Origin: an uncultured Alistipes sp.
GTDB taxonomy: Bacteria; Bacteroidota; Bacteroidia; Bacteroidales; Rikenellaceae
Reading direction: 5' to 3'
Length of the DNA stretch: 13,757 nt
Assembly (NCBI GenBank): GCA_937911745.1
Contig: CALDPX010000029.1
Coordinates: 1-13,757, forward strand
Both the position numbers and the translations under genes were made by a program. Positions within the stretch are counted from its first letter, which is position 1; the number at the start of each line of letters is the position of its first letter. Positions 1-6,938 of the stretch are shown here, piece after piece. The notes beneath the pieces are model-generated. The model did not search any database. It was not told where the DNA came from and was given only the letters and a program-made list of their open reading frames with translations.

Positions 1-2
1 AA

Positions 3-62
3 CAAATGAGCAAGTCCGCAGTTTGCTTAGCGCAAATGAGGAACTTGCGATATGCAGTTTGG
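3..62. repeat. Imperfect direct repeat downstream of mreC
   Basis: Two related copies lie at 3-26 and 33-62. Both begin CAAATGAG, run through a CAAGT/AACTTGC core and end GCAGTTTG; the second is a few bases longer. The join between them contains a small inverted element (TTTGC at 22-26 and GCAAA at 32-36, loop TTAGC). On the minus strand this directly follows the mreC stop, where mreD would be expected, but no ATG exists on that strand within 1-91. I read it as dispersed intergenic repeat DNA cut by the window edge. Confidence 0.55.
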
Positions 63-91
63 TGCAAAAAGCACCCACAAAGCACGCTCGC

Positions 92-904
92 TCAATACCC
101 TTTGTGGAGGAGCTCAAACTCCTCGCCGTCCATAAACTTCACAAGCAGCACCCTATCCAATCTCGACAAGTCTGCCGCAAGCCTTATGGTAAGGTGGCTA
201 TTCATCTTGTCTGCCGAGGGCTCAAACTCTTCCACATAGCCCACAACCCTATCGGGCGGGAAACGATACGAGACGGTCGAAACTATGGTGTCGCCAACGG
301 CGAAATTAGCGTAATGGGGTATGTTTTCGAGTCTTACGCGGCGGTAGTCGTCGCCATCCCACACCACCGAGCCCATAAACTCGTTGTGTGTGCCCTTGCC
401 GCCCATCGTAAAGTCGCGGTTGGCAACCGACATACAAACCGAGAATCGCTCCGAACAGTCTATGACATAGCCTACCACAAAACCCTCGGGGGTAAGCACT
501 GCCATATTAGCCTCTACATCGTCTGCCAAGCCTTTGTTGATGGTAAAGAAGTTGTGCTGCGAGAAGACCGAGTTACGCACCACCCTCGCCTCTCCAAAAA
601 GATAGGGGGCTATCTCGTCCTGAGAGATACGTCTGCTATCAGGCGCTGCCACATATTCGGCAAGTGCACTTTCCAATGCCACAATCCTCTCGGAGAGCAT
701 CTGATTCTCCCTGCGAAGACCGAAATAGTCGCCTACCGAGGCAAAGGCGCCATTTATGGAGCCCGTAACACCATTCGACACCGACAATAGGCGAGCCCTT
801 GTAAAACTCGTTGCCGAGGAGTAGTGGCTTATTGCTACAACCTCGATGAGAACAAAGAGTAGTGGCACCGCCAGACGTTTTATGAGAAGAATCAGTTTAT
901 ACAC
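92..904 (-). CDS. mreC: Rod shape-determining protein MreC
   Basis: MreC is a bitopic inner-membrane protein that links cytoplasmic MreB filaments to the periplasmic elongation machinery (MreD, RodA, PBP2). The 270-residue product has a short basic N-terminus, one membrane segment at about residues 4-24, and a heptad-like coiled-coil stretch at about 62-86 where MreC dimerises. The two-lobed beta domain follows from about 103 to 257, with the usual landmarks ARVVRNS...NFFTINKG (106-125) and VVGYVEEFE (220-228). The length is normal for Bacteroidetes MreC. The start codon is GTG at 902-904; there is no in-frame ATG close upstream. The gene follows mreB after 106 bp and is probably cotranscribed with it. 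The next gene of the usual operon, mreD, does not begin in the remaining 91 bp. Identity rests on family landmarks plus the position after mreB. Confidence 0.95.
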   Translation of the reverse strand: MYKLILLIKRLAVPLLFVLIEVVAISHYSSATSFTRARLLSVSNGVTGSINGAFASVGDYFGLRRENQMLSERIVALESALAEYVAAPDSRRISQDEIAPYLFGEARVVRNSVFSQHNFFTINKGLADDVEANMAVLTPEGFVVGYVIDCSERFSVCMSVANRDFTMGGKGTHNEFMGSVVWDGDDYRRVRLENIPHYANFAVGDTIVSTVSYRFPPDRVVGYVEEFEPSADKMNSHLTIRLAADLSRLDRVLLVKFMDGEEFELLHKGY

Positions 905-930
905 TTTCGGACTTGTGATTTTTCAAAGCA

Positions 931-962
931 TAAGGTCGCCCCACCTGCGAGGGGCAACCTTA
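931..962 (-). other. Stem-loop in the mreB-mreC spacer
   Basis: Arms 931-942 and 951-962 pair over 12 positions around an 8-nt loop. One position is a mismatch in the plus-strand sense and a G-U wobble in the minus-strand RNA. No T-run follows on the minus strand, so it is not a standard terminator. It lies in the transcribed spacer between two genes expected to be made in different amounts, so an mRNA-processing or stability element is a reasonable inference. Confidence 0.5.
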
Positions 963-1010
963 CAAAAAATAGTTTCGTTATACCATCTTCGTTGCAAGCA
1001 CCCCGCGCCT

Positions 1011-2030
1011 CTATTTCATGAGGAACGAGAACTTGTCGATATTTTTCAGCGCAATACCCGTACCGCGCACGATAGCTCTCAGGGGATCTTCGGCAATTAC
1101 GAATGGGATACCTGTCTTCTCGTGCAAACGCCTATCAAGACCTTTGATAAGTGCGCCACCGCCCGCCAAGTAGATACCGTTCTTAATGATATCCGAATAG
1201 AGTTCGGGGGGTACGTTCTCCAACACCTTCATAATGGCTGCATCGACCTTCAAGAGCGATTTCTCCAAGGCGTATGCCACCTCGCTATACGAAATGTTGA
1301 TGGTCGTGGGAAGCGATGTGAGCACGTTGGGACCCGTAATCACAAAGTCTTCGGGTGGATTGTCAATCTCCCTCAGCGCGGCACCAACCGACATCTTGAT
1401 GTTCTCTGCTGTGCGCTCGCCAATTTTTACGTTGTATTGCTGTTTGATATACTTCTGAATATCGTCGGTAAACACATCGCCCGCAACGTCGATACTCTCG
1501 CTGCACACAATACCGCCGAGCGAAATACAAGCAATCTCGGTAGTACCACCACCTATGTCGATAATCATATTGCCTTCGGGAGCCTCCACGTCCAAACCTG
1601 CGCCAAGTGCGGCAGCCATAGGCTCGAAAATCATGTATACATCCCTGCCGCCTGCGTGCTCGGCACTCTCCCTAACGGTACGAATCTCTACGTTGGTAGA
1701 GCCCGAAGGGATGCAGATAACCATTTTGAGTGAAGGACTGAAAAGGTAGCCGTTGGTCTTGACCTTCTTGATCATACCGCGCAACATCTGCTCGGCAGCA
1801 TTGAAGTCGGCAATAACACCATCCTTCAAGGGGCGAATGGTCTTAATGTCGGGGTGGGTTTTGCCATGCATCTTCTGCGCCTCGCTACCAATAGCCTCCA
1901 CCTTGCCCGTGTGCACATTAACGGCAATTATCGAGGGCTCATCCACCACAACTTTGCCATTGTGGATGATGAGAGTGTTGGCGGTACCCAAATCGACAGC
2001 CAACTCCTGTGTTAAAGAGAATAAACCCAT
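1011..2030 (-). CDS. mreB: Rod shape-determining protein MreB (bacterial actin)
   Basis: MreB is the actin-like ATPase that polymerises on the inner face of the cytoplasmic membrane and positions the lateral wall-elongation complex. The 339-residue product matches the family's usual length. Visible nucleotide-binding landmarks are phosphate-1 DLGTANT (13-19), the EPMAAALGAGLDV segment around the catalytic Glu136 (136-148), phosphate-2 DIGGGTTE (158-165) and the adenosine motif LAGGGALIKG (288-297). A short hydrophobic N-terminal stretch (MGLFSLTQ) fits the membrane-binding tail of Gram-negative MreB. The start is ATG at 2028-2030. It is the first gene of the minus-strand operon, followed by mreC, and diverges from pgi across 134 bp carrying a -7 box on each strand. 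There is no sign of truncation. Confidence 0.98.
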   Translation of the reverse strand: MGLFSLTQELAVDLGTANTLIIHNGKVVVDEPSIIAVNVHTGKVEAIGSEAQKMHGKTHPDIKTIRPLKDGVIADFNAAEQMLRGMIKKVKTNGYLFSPSLKMVICIPSGSTNVEIRTVRESAEHAGGRDVYMIFEPMAAALGAGLDVEAPEGNMIIDIGGGTTEIACISLGGIVCSESIDVAGDVFTDDIQKYIKQQYNVKIGERTAENIKMSVGAALREIDNPPEDFVITGPNVLTSLPTTINISYSEVAYALEKSLLKVDAAIMKVLENVPPELYSDIIKNGIYLAGGGALIKGLDRRLHEKTGIPFVIAEDPLRAIVRGTGIALKNIDKFSFLMK

Positions 2031-2093
2031 AGTGCGTCTATTGTTTTTGCTTGCCCCAAGGGCAAAGATTTACTACATTTTCCAATTGGATTA

Positions 2094-2101
2094 CAAAAGT
2101 A
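2094..2101 (-). promoter_or_regulatory. -7 box of the mreBC promoter
   Basis: On the minus strand this reads TACTTTTG, an exact match to the Bacteroidetes sigma-ABfr -7 consensus TAnnTTTG. It lies 63 bp upstream of the mreB ATG. The nearest TTTG that could act as a -33 box is about 24 bp further upstream, longer than the usual 19-21, so only the -7 element is supported. Confidence 0.5.
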
Positions 2102-2113
2102 AAAAATAATTCT

Positions 2114-2121
2114 TATTTTTG
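2114..2121 (+). promoter_or_regulatory. -7 box of the pgi promoter
   Basis: TATTTTTG matches the Bacteroidetes -7 consensus TAnnTTTG, 43 bp before the pgi ATG. The intervening leader is almost pure A/T and has no Shine-Dalgarno sequence, as is normal in this phylum. A TTG at 2086-2088 is 25 bp upstream, too far for a canonical -33 box. Confidence 0.5.
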
Positions 2122-2164
2122 CGTGCAAATTTCAAGACAATAATAAATTTATTTTTTATACACT

Positions 2165-3502
2165 ATGGTTAAGTTAGACATTAGGCACACATCGTGTGGC
2201 GCAAGCGAGTCGGAAGTTCTCTCGCTCCGCGCTGCCGCCGAGAGCGCAAACTCTCTTCTTCACTCGGGCGAGGGCGCAGGTAGCGACTTTCTCGGCTGGG
2301 TAAACCTCCCTTCGAGCATCACTGCCGAGGAGATTTCGGCAATCAAAACCACCGCAGCACGCCTTGCCCAGAAGGCTGAGGTTGTGATTGTTATCGGCAT
2401 TGGTGGCTCCTATCTTGGAGCAAAAGCCGTATTGGAGGCTATGAGTTCTTCGTTCCACTTCCTCCACAAAGAGCGCAAGGCTCCCTACATCGTCTTTGCA
2501 GGTAACAACCTCAGCGAGACCTACACCGCAGAACTTTTGGAGGCCACCAAGGAGTACTCCATCGCAGCTATTGTTATCAGCAAGAGCGGCACTACCACCG
2601 AGCCCGCAGTCGCTTTCCGCCTTATCAAGGCAGAGATTGAGGCTCGCTATGGCAAAGAGGAGGCAAAAGAGCGTATCGCAAGCGTTACTGACGCAGCACG
2701 CGGAGCCTTGAAAACCCTCTCCACAGCCGAGGGCTACGACACCTTCGTAATTCCCGACAATGTGGGTGGTCGTTTTTCGGTGCTCACTCCCGTAGGTCTG
2801 CTTCCTCTGGCTGCCGCAGGTATCAACATTGAAGAGTTGGTGCGTGGTGCTAAGGATATGGAGGAGGCTACCAAAGAGGGCGTACCCTTCGAGCAAAACA
2901 TCGCCGCACAGTATGCAGCAGTGCGCAATGCGCTCTACCGCAAAGGCTACAAAATAGAGATTCTCGCCTCCTACGAGCCCCGCTTGCAGTATATTGCCGA
3001 GTGGTGGAAACAGCTCTATGGCGAAAGCGAGGGTAAGGAGCACAAAGGTATCTTCCCCGCAAGCGTAACCCTCACTGCCGACCTCCACTCTATGGGTCAG
3101 TACATTCAGGAGGGCGAGCGCACCCTCTTCGAGACCGTCATCAGTGTTCGTGAGCCCGAGGGCAAGGTTACCATCGAGGCAGACGGCGACAACTTGGATG
3201 GTCTTAATTTCTTGGCTGGCAAACGCTTAGATAATGTGAATAAGATGGCTGAGTTGGGCGTAGTGCTGGCTCACGTTGACGGTGGCGTGCCCAACATCCG
3301 CATCGAGATTCCCACCATCAACGAGTACTACATCGGCGCACTCCTCTACTTCTTCGAGAAGGCGTGCGGCATCAGTGGTTACATCTTGGGTGTCAATCCC
3401 TTCAATCAGCCCGGCGTGGAGGCATACAAAAAGAATATGTTTGCCCTGTTGGACAAACCCGGCTACGAAGAGGCTTCCGCGGCACTCAAAAAACGTATCT
3501 AA
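2165..3502 (+). CDS. pgi: Glucose-6-phosphate isomerase
   Basis: This cytoplasmic enzyme interconverts glucose-6-phosphate and fructose-6-phosphate, linking glycolysis to the pentose phosphate route and to amino-sugar supply for the envelope. The 445-residue length is that of the short bacterial Pgi class. Two SIS-type sugar-phosphate domains are visible: GIGGSYLGA (78-86) and SKSGTTTEP (139-147) bind phosphate, and DNVGGRFSVLTP (198-209) is the Pgi signature. By comparison of spacing with the Geobacillus stearothermophilus enzyme (Glu290, His311, Lys425), the catalytic residues should be Glu287, His308 and Lys422; all are present and spaced identically (21 and 114 residues). The gene appears monocistronic: it has its own promoter and ends at a strong terminator. 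The ATG at 2165 follows an A/T-rich leader. Confidence 0.98.
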   Translation: MVKLDIRHTSCGASESEVLSLRAAAESANSLLHSGEGAGSDFLGWVNLPSSITAEEISAIKTTAARLAQKAEVVIVIGIGGSYLGAKAVLEAMSSSFHFLHKERKAPYIVFAGNNLSETYTAELLEATKEYSIAAIVISKSGTTTEPAVAFRLIKAEIEARYGKEEAKERIASVTDAARGALKTLSTAEGYDTFVIPDNVGGRFSVLTPVGLLPLAAAGINIEELVRGAKDMEEATKEGVPFEQNIAAQYAAVRNALYRKGYKIEILASYEPRLQYIAEWWKQLYGESEGKEHKGIFPASVTLTADLHSMGQYIQEGERTLFETVISVREPEGKVTIEADGDNLDGLNFLAGKRLDNVNKMAELGVVLAHVDGGVPNIRIEIPTINEYYIGALLYFFEKACGISGYILGVNPFNQPGVEAYKKNMFALLDKPGYEEASAALKKRI

Positions 3503-3517
3503 CGGGCGATCCCCGTA

Positions 3518-3581
3518 CCAAAAAGAGCGGACTCCAAGGTTTACTGAACGTAAACGCAGGGGTCCGCTCTCTTTTTTTGGT
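3518..3581. terminator. Bidirectional terminator between pgi and tamL
   Basis: Arms 3524-3535 and 3559-3570 pair over 12 positions (one G-U). They enclose a second 6-bp stem (GTTTAC/GTAAAC) in the loop. The right side runs into seven T (3572-3578) and the left side has a matching A-run after ACC, so both transcripts end in a stem followed by U. It starts 15 bp after the pgi stop and lies 27 bp beyond the tamL stop, serving both convergent genes. Confidence 0.9.
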
Positions 3582-3607
3582 GCCAGAAACACTCGTATGA
3601 TGAGTTT

Positions 3608-5980
3608 TTAGAAGGGGTAACCAATACCGAAGTTGAGTGCGGTATTGTGGATGTTGGGGTGGGCGATTACCCAGCGTTCACCAGCAGGTTTATTGGGGTT
3701 GTGAAGTTGAATACCCCAGTCGAGTCGCAGCACAAGTACGTTAAGATTAAGCCTTAAACCTACACCCGTATTGAGAGCCATATCCGACAGCGCCTTGCCG
3801 AACTTGAACTCTGCGCCCTCGGGAATGCCCTTGATGTTGGGGGTGTACCACACATTGCCGGCATCGAGGAATGCCGCACCATTGAAGATGCCTCCCAGCG
3901 GGAAGCGCAACTCCACGTTAGCCTCGAAGCGCAGGTTGCCAAATTGGCTCGGGTAGCCACTATTAACCTCCGCCGAACTACCCGGTCCGAGGGTGCGTAC
4001 CGTCCAACCACGCATACTATTCACACCACCGGCATAGAAGAGCCTATCGGCAGGTAGGGATTCGTTACGCGAGTTGCCATAGGGAAATATCAAACCTCCA
4101 TAGAGGCGATAGACCAGCGAGGAGCCCTCGCCAATGCTCACCGACTGAGCCCAAGTGACATCACCACGAAGGTATTGGGCGTAGGGAATGCCGAAAACCG
4201 TATAGTGTCCGTCGTGTTTCTCGGCACCTACAAGTTTTTTCACACCCGAGATGATGTTGCCACTCGTTGCAAAGCCCGCACGGAAGGTCATATAGTCGCT
4301 CAGACCGTTAATGTTCTGTGAGCCATAGGCGTAAGAGCCCGAAATGCCTGCCATCATCTGTGTGGTGTAACTATCTCTCAGATAGGGGTTTTGGAGCCTA
4401 TCAAGGAACGATTGGCTGACATAGTTCATCTTCACAAGGCTTACATCGAAGGGGCGCAGAGAGAATTGGCTCTTCTTGTCATCTCCCCAACTGTAACCAA
4501 AACTGACATTCGAGAGCACCCTATTGTAATAGCGGCGATTTTGCCCATTGATGGAGAACTCCAATCGGGTTCGTGGGCGATGTACCTTGCCCGCAGGGTC
4601 GAGGTCGATGGGCGAGAGGAATTGTGGGAAGGTTATACCTATCATACCGCCCAACTCGGTAGAGTTGCGGTTGAGCGAGGGGTCTTCGACTTTTAGTAGT
4701 TCGTAGCCGAAGGTGAAACTCATATCTACAAGTTCGGCACCCCTGAAAAGGTTGCGGTTTTGGTAGCCGAGCGTTGTCGCCACGCCATAGAAGGTGGATG
4801 TGGTGGAGGTTTCGAGTTCGATTTTGTAACTCTGCCTTAGGGCAGGCGAGAGCCTTATCTCGCAGTCCAAAATGCCCTCCTCAGTCTCAGCAGTGTCGCT
4901 CCAATGGTCGCCAACGTAGGTCACACGGCGCATCTTATCTCTACCCTCGGGTGTAAAGATTATGTTTGCACTGTGGATATAGTCCACACTCATAAGGTTG
5001 TCGTAGGTTGTAGTTACCCTCTGGTCGTTGTACATAGAGCCACTCTGCAATCTCACAAGTCGGCGCAATACAGAGGGACGGATGTTGGGGCGCTCGCCCG
5101 AGTAGATAATATCCATACCCTCGTAGGAGAGCGTATCGAGCGAGAGAAGATAGTCGGGATTGGTGGCAGCCTCGGCAGCATTGTAGTCGGGCAAAACACG
5201 AATGGAGCCGATGCGGTAGAGGGGATTGTTTTCCAAAATAGGCTCGCCTGAGGAGTTGTAACCCAGCAGGTGTTTGCTGAGCACCAACTCTACACTTGCA
5301 CCATAATTGCCCAATGTGGTGTCGACCTTGAAGGAGATATTATTCTCCGAAAAGTCGTAGTAGCCTCTATCTCTCAGTAGTGTGGTCAATCGTTCGCGCT
5401 CCTCACCCAACTTATTGATATCCAATATGTCGCCGCGTTGAATGAGGGATGTGGTATCGTTTTGGAGCAATTTGGCTATGTAGTCGTCTTCGATGTCATA
5501 GCGTACATCTCGGATGCGATAGGGTTCACCCTGTATGGTGGTGTATGTAACCTCGGCAGTGCGTTTTGACTCGTTCAGTCGGAAGGAGTACTCCTCCTCG
5601 GCAGCAAAGAAGCCGCGAGAGGCAACATAAGCCTTCATATTCTCGGCGCTACGGCGAGTGAGTGTACTGTCGAGAATTACGGGCGGTGTGCCAAGAGCTC
5701 TCATGAGGTTGTGCCACAGGTTTTTCTTTTCGGCATCGGAGTTGAGGTAGAGCCACGCTCTTACATTCCAAAGGTCCATAGAGGGGCGTTGTTTGATATA
5801 TTTACTCACCTCTTCGGAGGTGACGCGCTCGCTGCGAGGTGTGGAGCGGTCGCTCTCGATTTTGTTCTGGGTCAGTACATATTCTCCCTCGCCCAAATAA
5901 GGACGAATGCTACACGACGAAACAATCAGCACTAAAAGTGCCGCAATCACAAAAGGATATTTTTTGCGCCGTGTGTTCAT
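3608..5980 (-). CDS. tamL: TamL-type Omp85 outer-membrane assembly lipoprotein
   Basis: This is a BamA/TamA superfamily protein. In Bacteroidetes the lipidated TamA homologue TamL works with TamB in outer-membrane biogenesis. The 790-residue product has a signal peptide ending in a lipobox (VSSCS, Cys23), which points to lipidation. POTRA-like regions follow to about residue 350, including GEPYRIRDVRYDIED (151-165) and NNPLYRIGSIRV (251-262). A beta-barrel runs from about residue 385 to the C-terminus. Omp85 barrel marks are NSMRGW (654-659, the loop-6 VRGF/Y motif), FLDAGNVW (704-711) and a C-terminal Phe in GIGYPF. tamB is not adjacent here: the neighbours are pgi (convergent) and dapF (divergent). 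The alternative is another Omp85 lipoprotein subgroup; true BamA is less likely because of the lipobox and the isolated location. Confidence 0.85.
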   Translation of the reverse strand: MNTRRKKYPFVIAALLVLIVSSCSIRPYLGEGEYVLTQNKIESDRSTPRSERVTSEEVSKYIKQRPSMDLWNVRAWLYLNSDAEKKNLWHNLMRALGTPPVILDSTLTRRSAENMKAYVASRGFFAAEEEYSFRLNESKRTAEVTYTTIQGEPYRIRDVRYDIEDDYIAKLLQNDTTSLIQRGDILDINKLGEERERLTTLLRDRGYYDFSENNISFKVDTTLGNYGASVELVLSKHLLGYNSSGEPILENNPLYRIGSIRVLPDYNAAEAATNPDYLLSLDTLSYEGMDIIYSGERPNIRPSVLRRLVRLQSGSMYNDQRVTTTYDNLMSVDYIHSANIIFTPEGRDKMRRVTYVGDHWSDTAETEEGILDCEIRLSPALRQSYKIELETSTTSTFYGVATTLGYQNRNLFRGAELVDMSFTFGYELLKVEDPSLNRNSTELGGMIGITFPQFLSPIDLDPAGKVHRPRTRLEFSINGQNRRYYNRVLSNVSFGYSWGDDKKSQFSLRPFDVSLVKMNYVSQSFLDRLQNPYLRDSYTTQMMAGISGSYAYGSQNINGLSDYMTFRAGFATSGNIISGVKKLVGAEKHDGHYTVFGIPYAQYLRGDVTWAQSVSIGEGSSLVYRLYGGLIFPYGNSRNESLPADRLFYAGGVNSMRGWTVRTLGPGSSAEVNSGYPSQFGNLRFEANVELRFPLGGIFNGAAFLDAGNVWYTPNIKGIPEGAEFKFGKALSDMALNTGVGLRLNLNVLVLRLDWGIQLHNPNKPAGERWVIAHPNIHNTALNFGIGYPF

Positions 5981-6010
5981 CGTTCCGAGTTGTTATGCCA
6001 AAAAATTTTC

Positions 6011-6018
6011 CAAATATA
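6011..6018 (-). promoter_or_regulatory. -7 box of the tamL promoter
   Basis: On the minus strand this reads TATATTTG, an exact TAnnTTTG match, 30 bp upstream of the tamL ATG (5978-5980). No clear TTG lies at the expected -33 distance. It is 11 bp from the equally perfect box facing dapF. Confidence 0.55.
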
Positions 6019-6029
6019 CAATAAATTCC

Positions 6030-6037
6030 TATATTTG
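6030..6037 (+). promoter_or_regulatory. -7 box of the dapF promoter
   Basis: TATATTTG matches TAnnTTTG exactly, 23 bp before the dapF ATG. TTTC at 6007-6010 is a three-of-four match to the -33 element with a 19-bp spacer. The predicted 5' leader is only about 15-18 nt. Confidence 0.6.
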
Positions 6038-6060
6038 TGAGTGTTTAACCCCCATTTTTA

Positions 6061-6861
6061 ATGACAAAAGAGTTTTGGAAATACGAGGGAGCAGGCAACG
6101 ATTTTGTCTTGCTCGACCTTAGGAATACAAATTTTGAGCCTTCGGCAGAGCAGATAAACAAAATCTGCGACCGCCGCCGAGGTGTGGGTGCCGATGGGCT
6201 TATGATACTCGCCGACAGCGAGGTTGCCGACTTTGCAATGCGTTATTTCAATGCCGATGGTCCCGAGGCTACAATGTGTGGCAATGGCGGACGTTGCATT
6301 GCTTGGTTTGCCGACCATCTGGGCATAGGTGGCGACACCAAAACCTTTGAGGCTATTGACGGTATGCACACTGCCGAGATACTCTCGCGCGAGGGAGACA
6401 CTGCCACCGTAAGATTGCAAATGGTCGATGTGGAAAGGGTTGAGGTACTGTCGGATGGCGATGTGCTCCTCGATACGGGCTCGCCTCACTTGGTGCGTTT
6501 TGTAGAGTCGCTCGACTTGGATGTCGTAGGGCTTGGCAGTGAGTTGCGGTATGGTTCCAAGACTGCCGCCACCAATGGTGCTAATATCAACTTTGTGAAG
6601 GTTGAGGGTGACGGGCAAGTTGCCCTGCGCACCTACGAACGTGGGGTGGAGGACGAAACCCTCGCCTGCGGAACGGGCGCAACGGCCACAGCCATAGCAC
6701 TCTGCCATACCCGTCAGTTCGAGATGCGACACTGCGACCTTGCGGCTCGTGGCGGAGAGTTGGCGGTCGACTTCGAGCGCGAGGATGGTCGCTACACCTC
6801 AATCCGCCTTACGGGACCTGCCCGCAGAGTCTTTCGCGGCGAGTGGAAATTTTTTGAGTAG
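6061..6861 (+). CDS. dapF: Diaminopimelate epimerase
   Basis: DapF is the cytoplasmic, cofactor-independent epimerase that converts LL- to meso-diaminopimelate. The product is the lysine precursor and the cross-linking residue of the peptidoglycan stem in this phylum. The 266-residue protein shows both pseudo-symmetric halves. The catalytic cysteines are Cys73 in MCGNGGR (72-78) and Cys203 in LACGTGATA (201-209). Substrate-binding segments are GAGNDF (10-15), NTNF (22-25), GANINFVKVE (173-182) and ERGVEDETLACG (193-204). Nothing is missing. The ATG at 6061 follows directly on a short A/T-rich leader. dapF stands alone on the plus strand, divergent from tamL and convergent with mutS2. Confidence 0.98.
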   Translation: MTKEFWKYEGAGNDFVLLDLRNTNFEPSAEQINKICDRRRGVGADGLMILADSEVADFAMRYFNADGPEATMCGNGGRCIAWFADHLGIGGDTKTFEAIDGMHTAEILSREGDTATVRLQMVDVERVEVLSDGDVLLDTGSPHLVRFVESLDLDVVGLGSELRYGSKTAATNGANINFVKVEGDGQVALRTYERGVEDETLACGTGATATAIALCHTRQFEMRHCDLAARGGELAVDFEREDGRYTSIRLTGPARRVFRGEWKFFE

Positions 6862-6938
6862 GGGAACTATGAAGAGTGGCAATTGTGGACCGACAATTAA
6901 CACTCAGAACCAATCCGTAGGTTGCTTACCTACTGCTG
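6862..6938. other. Convergent spacer dapF/mutS2 with weak hairpins
   Basis: These 77 bp separate two convergent stops. A 6-bp stem with a 5-nt loop lies at 6917-6933 (GTAGGT/ACCTAC). Another 6-bp stem (AATTGT/ACAATT) lies about 20 bp upstream of it. Neither is followed by a T-run in either direction, so I do not call a terminator, although transcripts of both genes must end near here. Confidence 0.35.

Noticed and set aside
23..790. Long plus-strand reading frame (255 codons) opposite mreC
   Set aside because: It is wholly antisense to a well-recognised MreC, has no recognisable domain and no promoter. It reads as a shadow of codon bias.
846..1733. Long plus-strand frame (295 codons) opposite mreB
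   Set aside because: Antisense to MreB, composition His/Arg/Cys-rich and domain-free.
2031..2164. Riboswitch or small RNA between mreB and pgi
   Set aside because: The spacer is almost pure A/T with no stable stem; promoters for the two flanking genes explain it.
2174..3088. Minus-strand frame (304 codons) opposite pgi
   Set aside because: Antisense to Pgi with Cys/Gly-rich low-plausibility translation; no start context.
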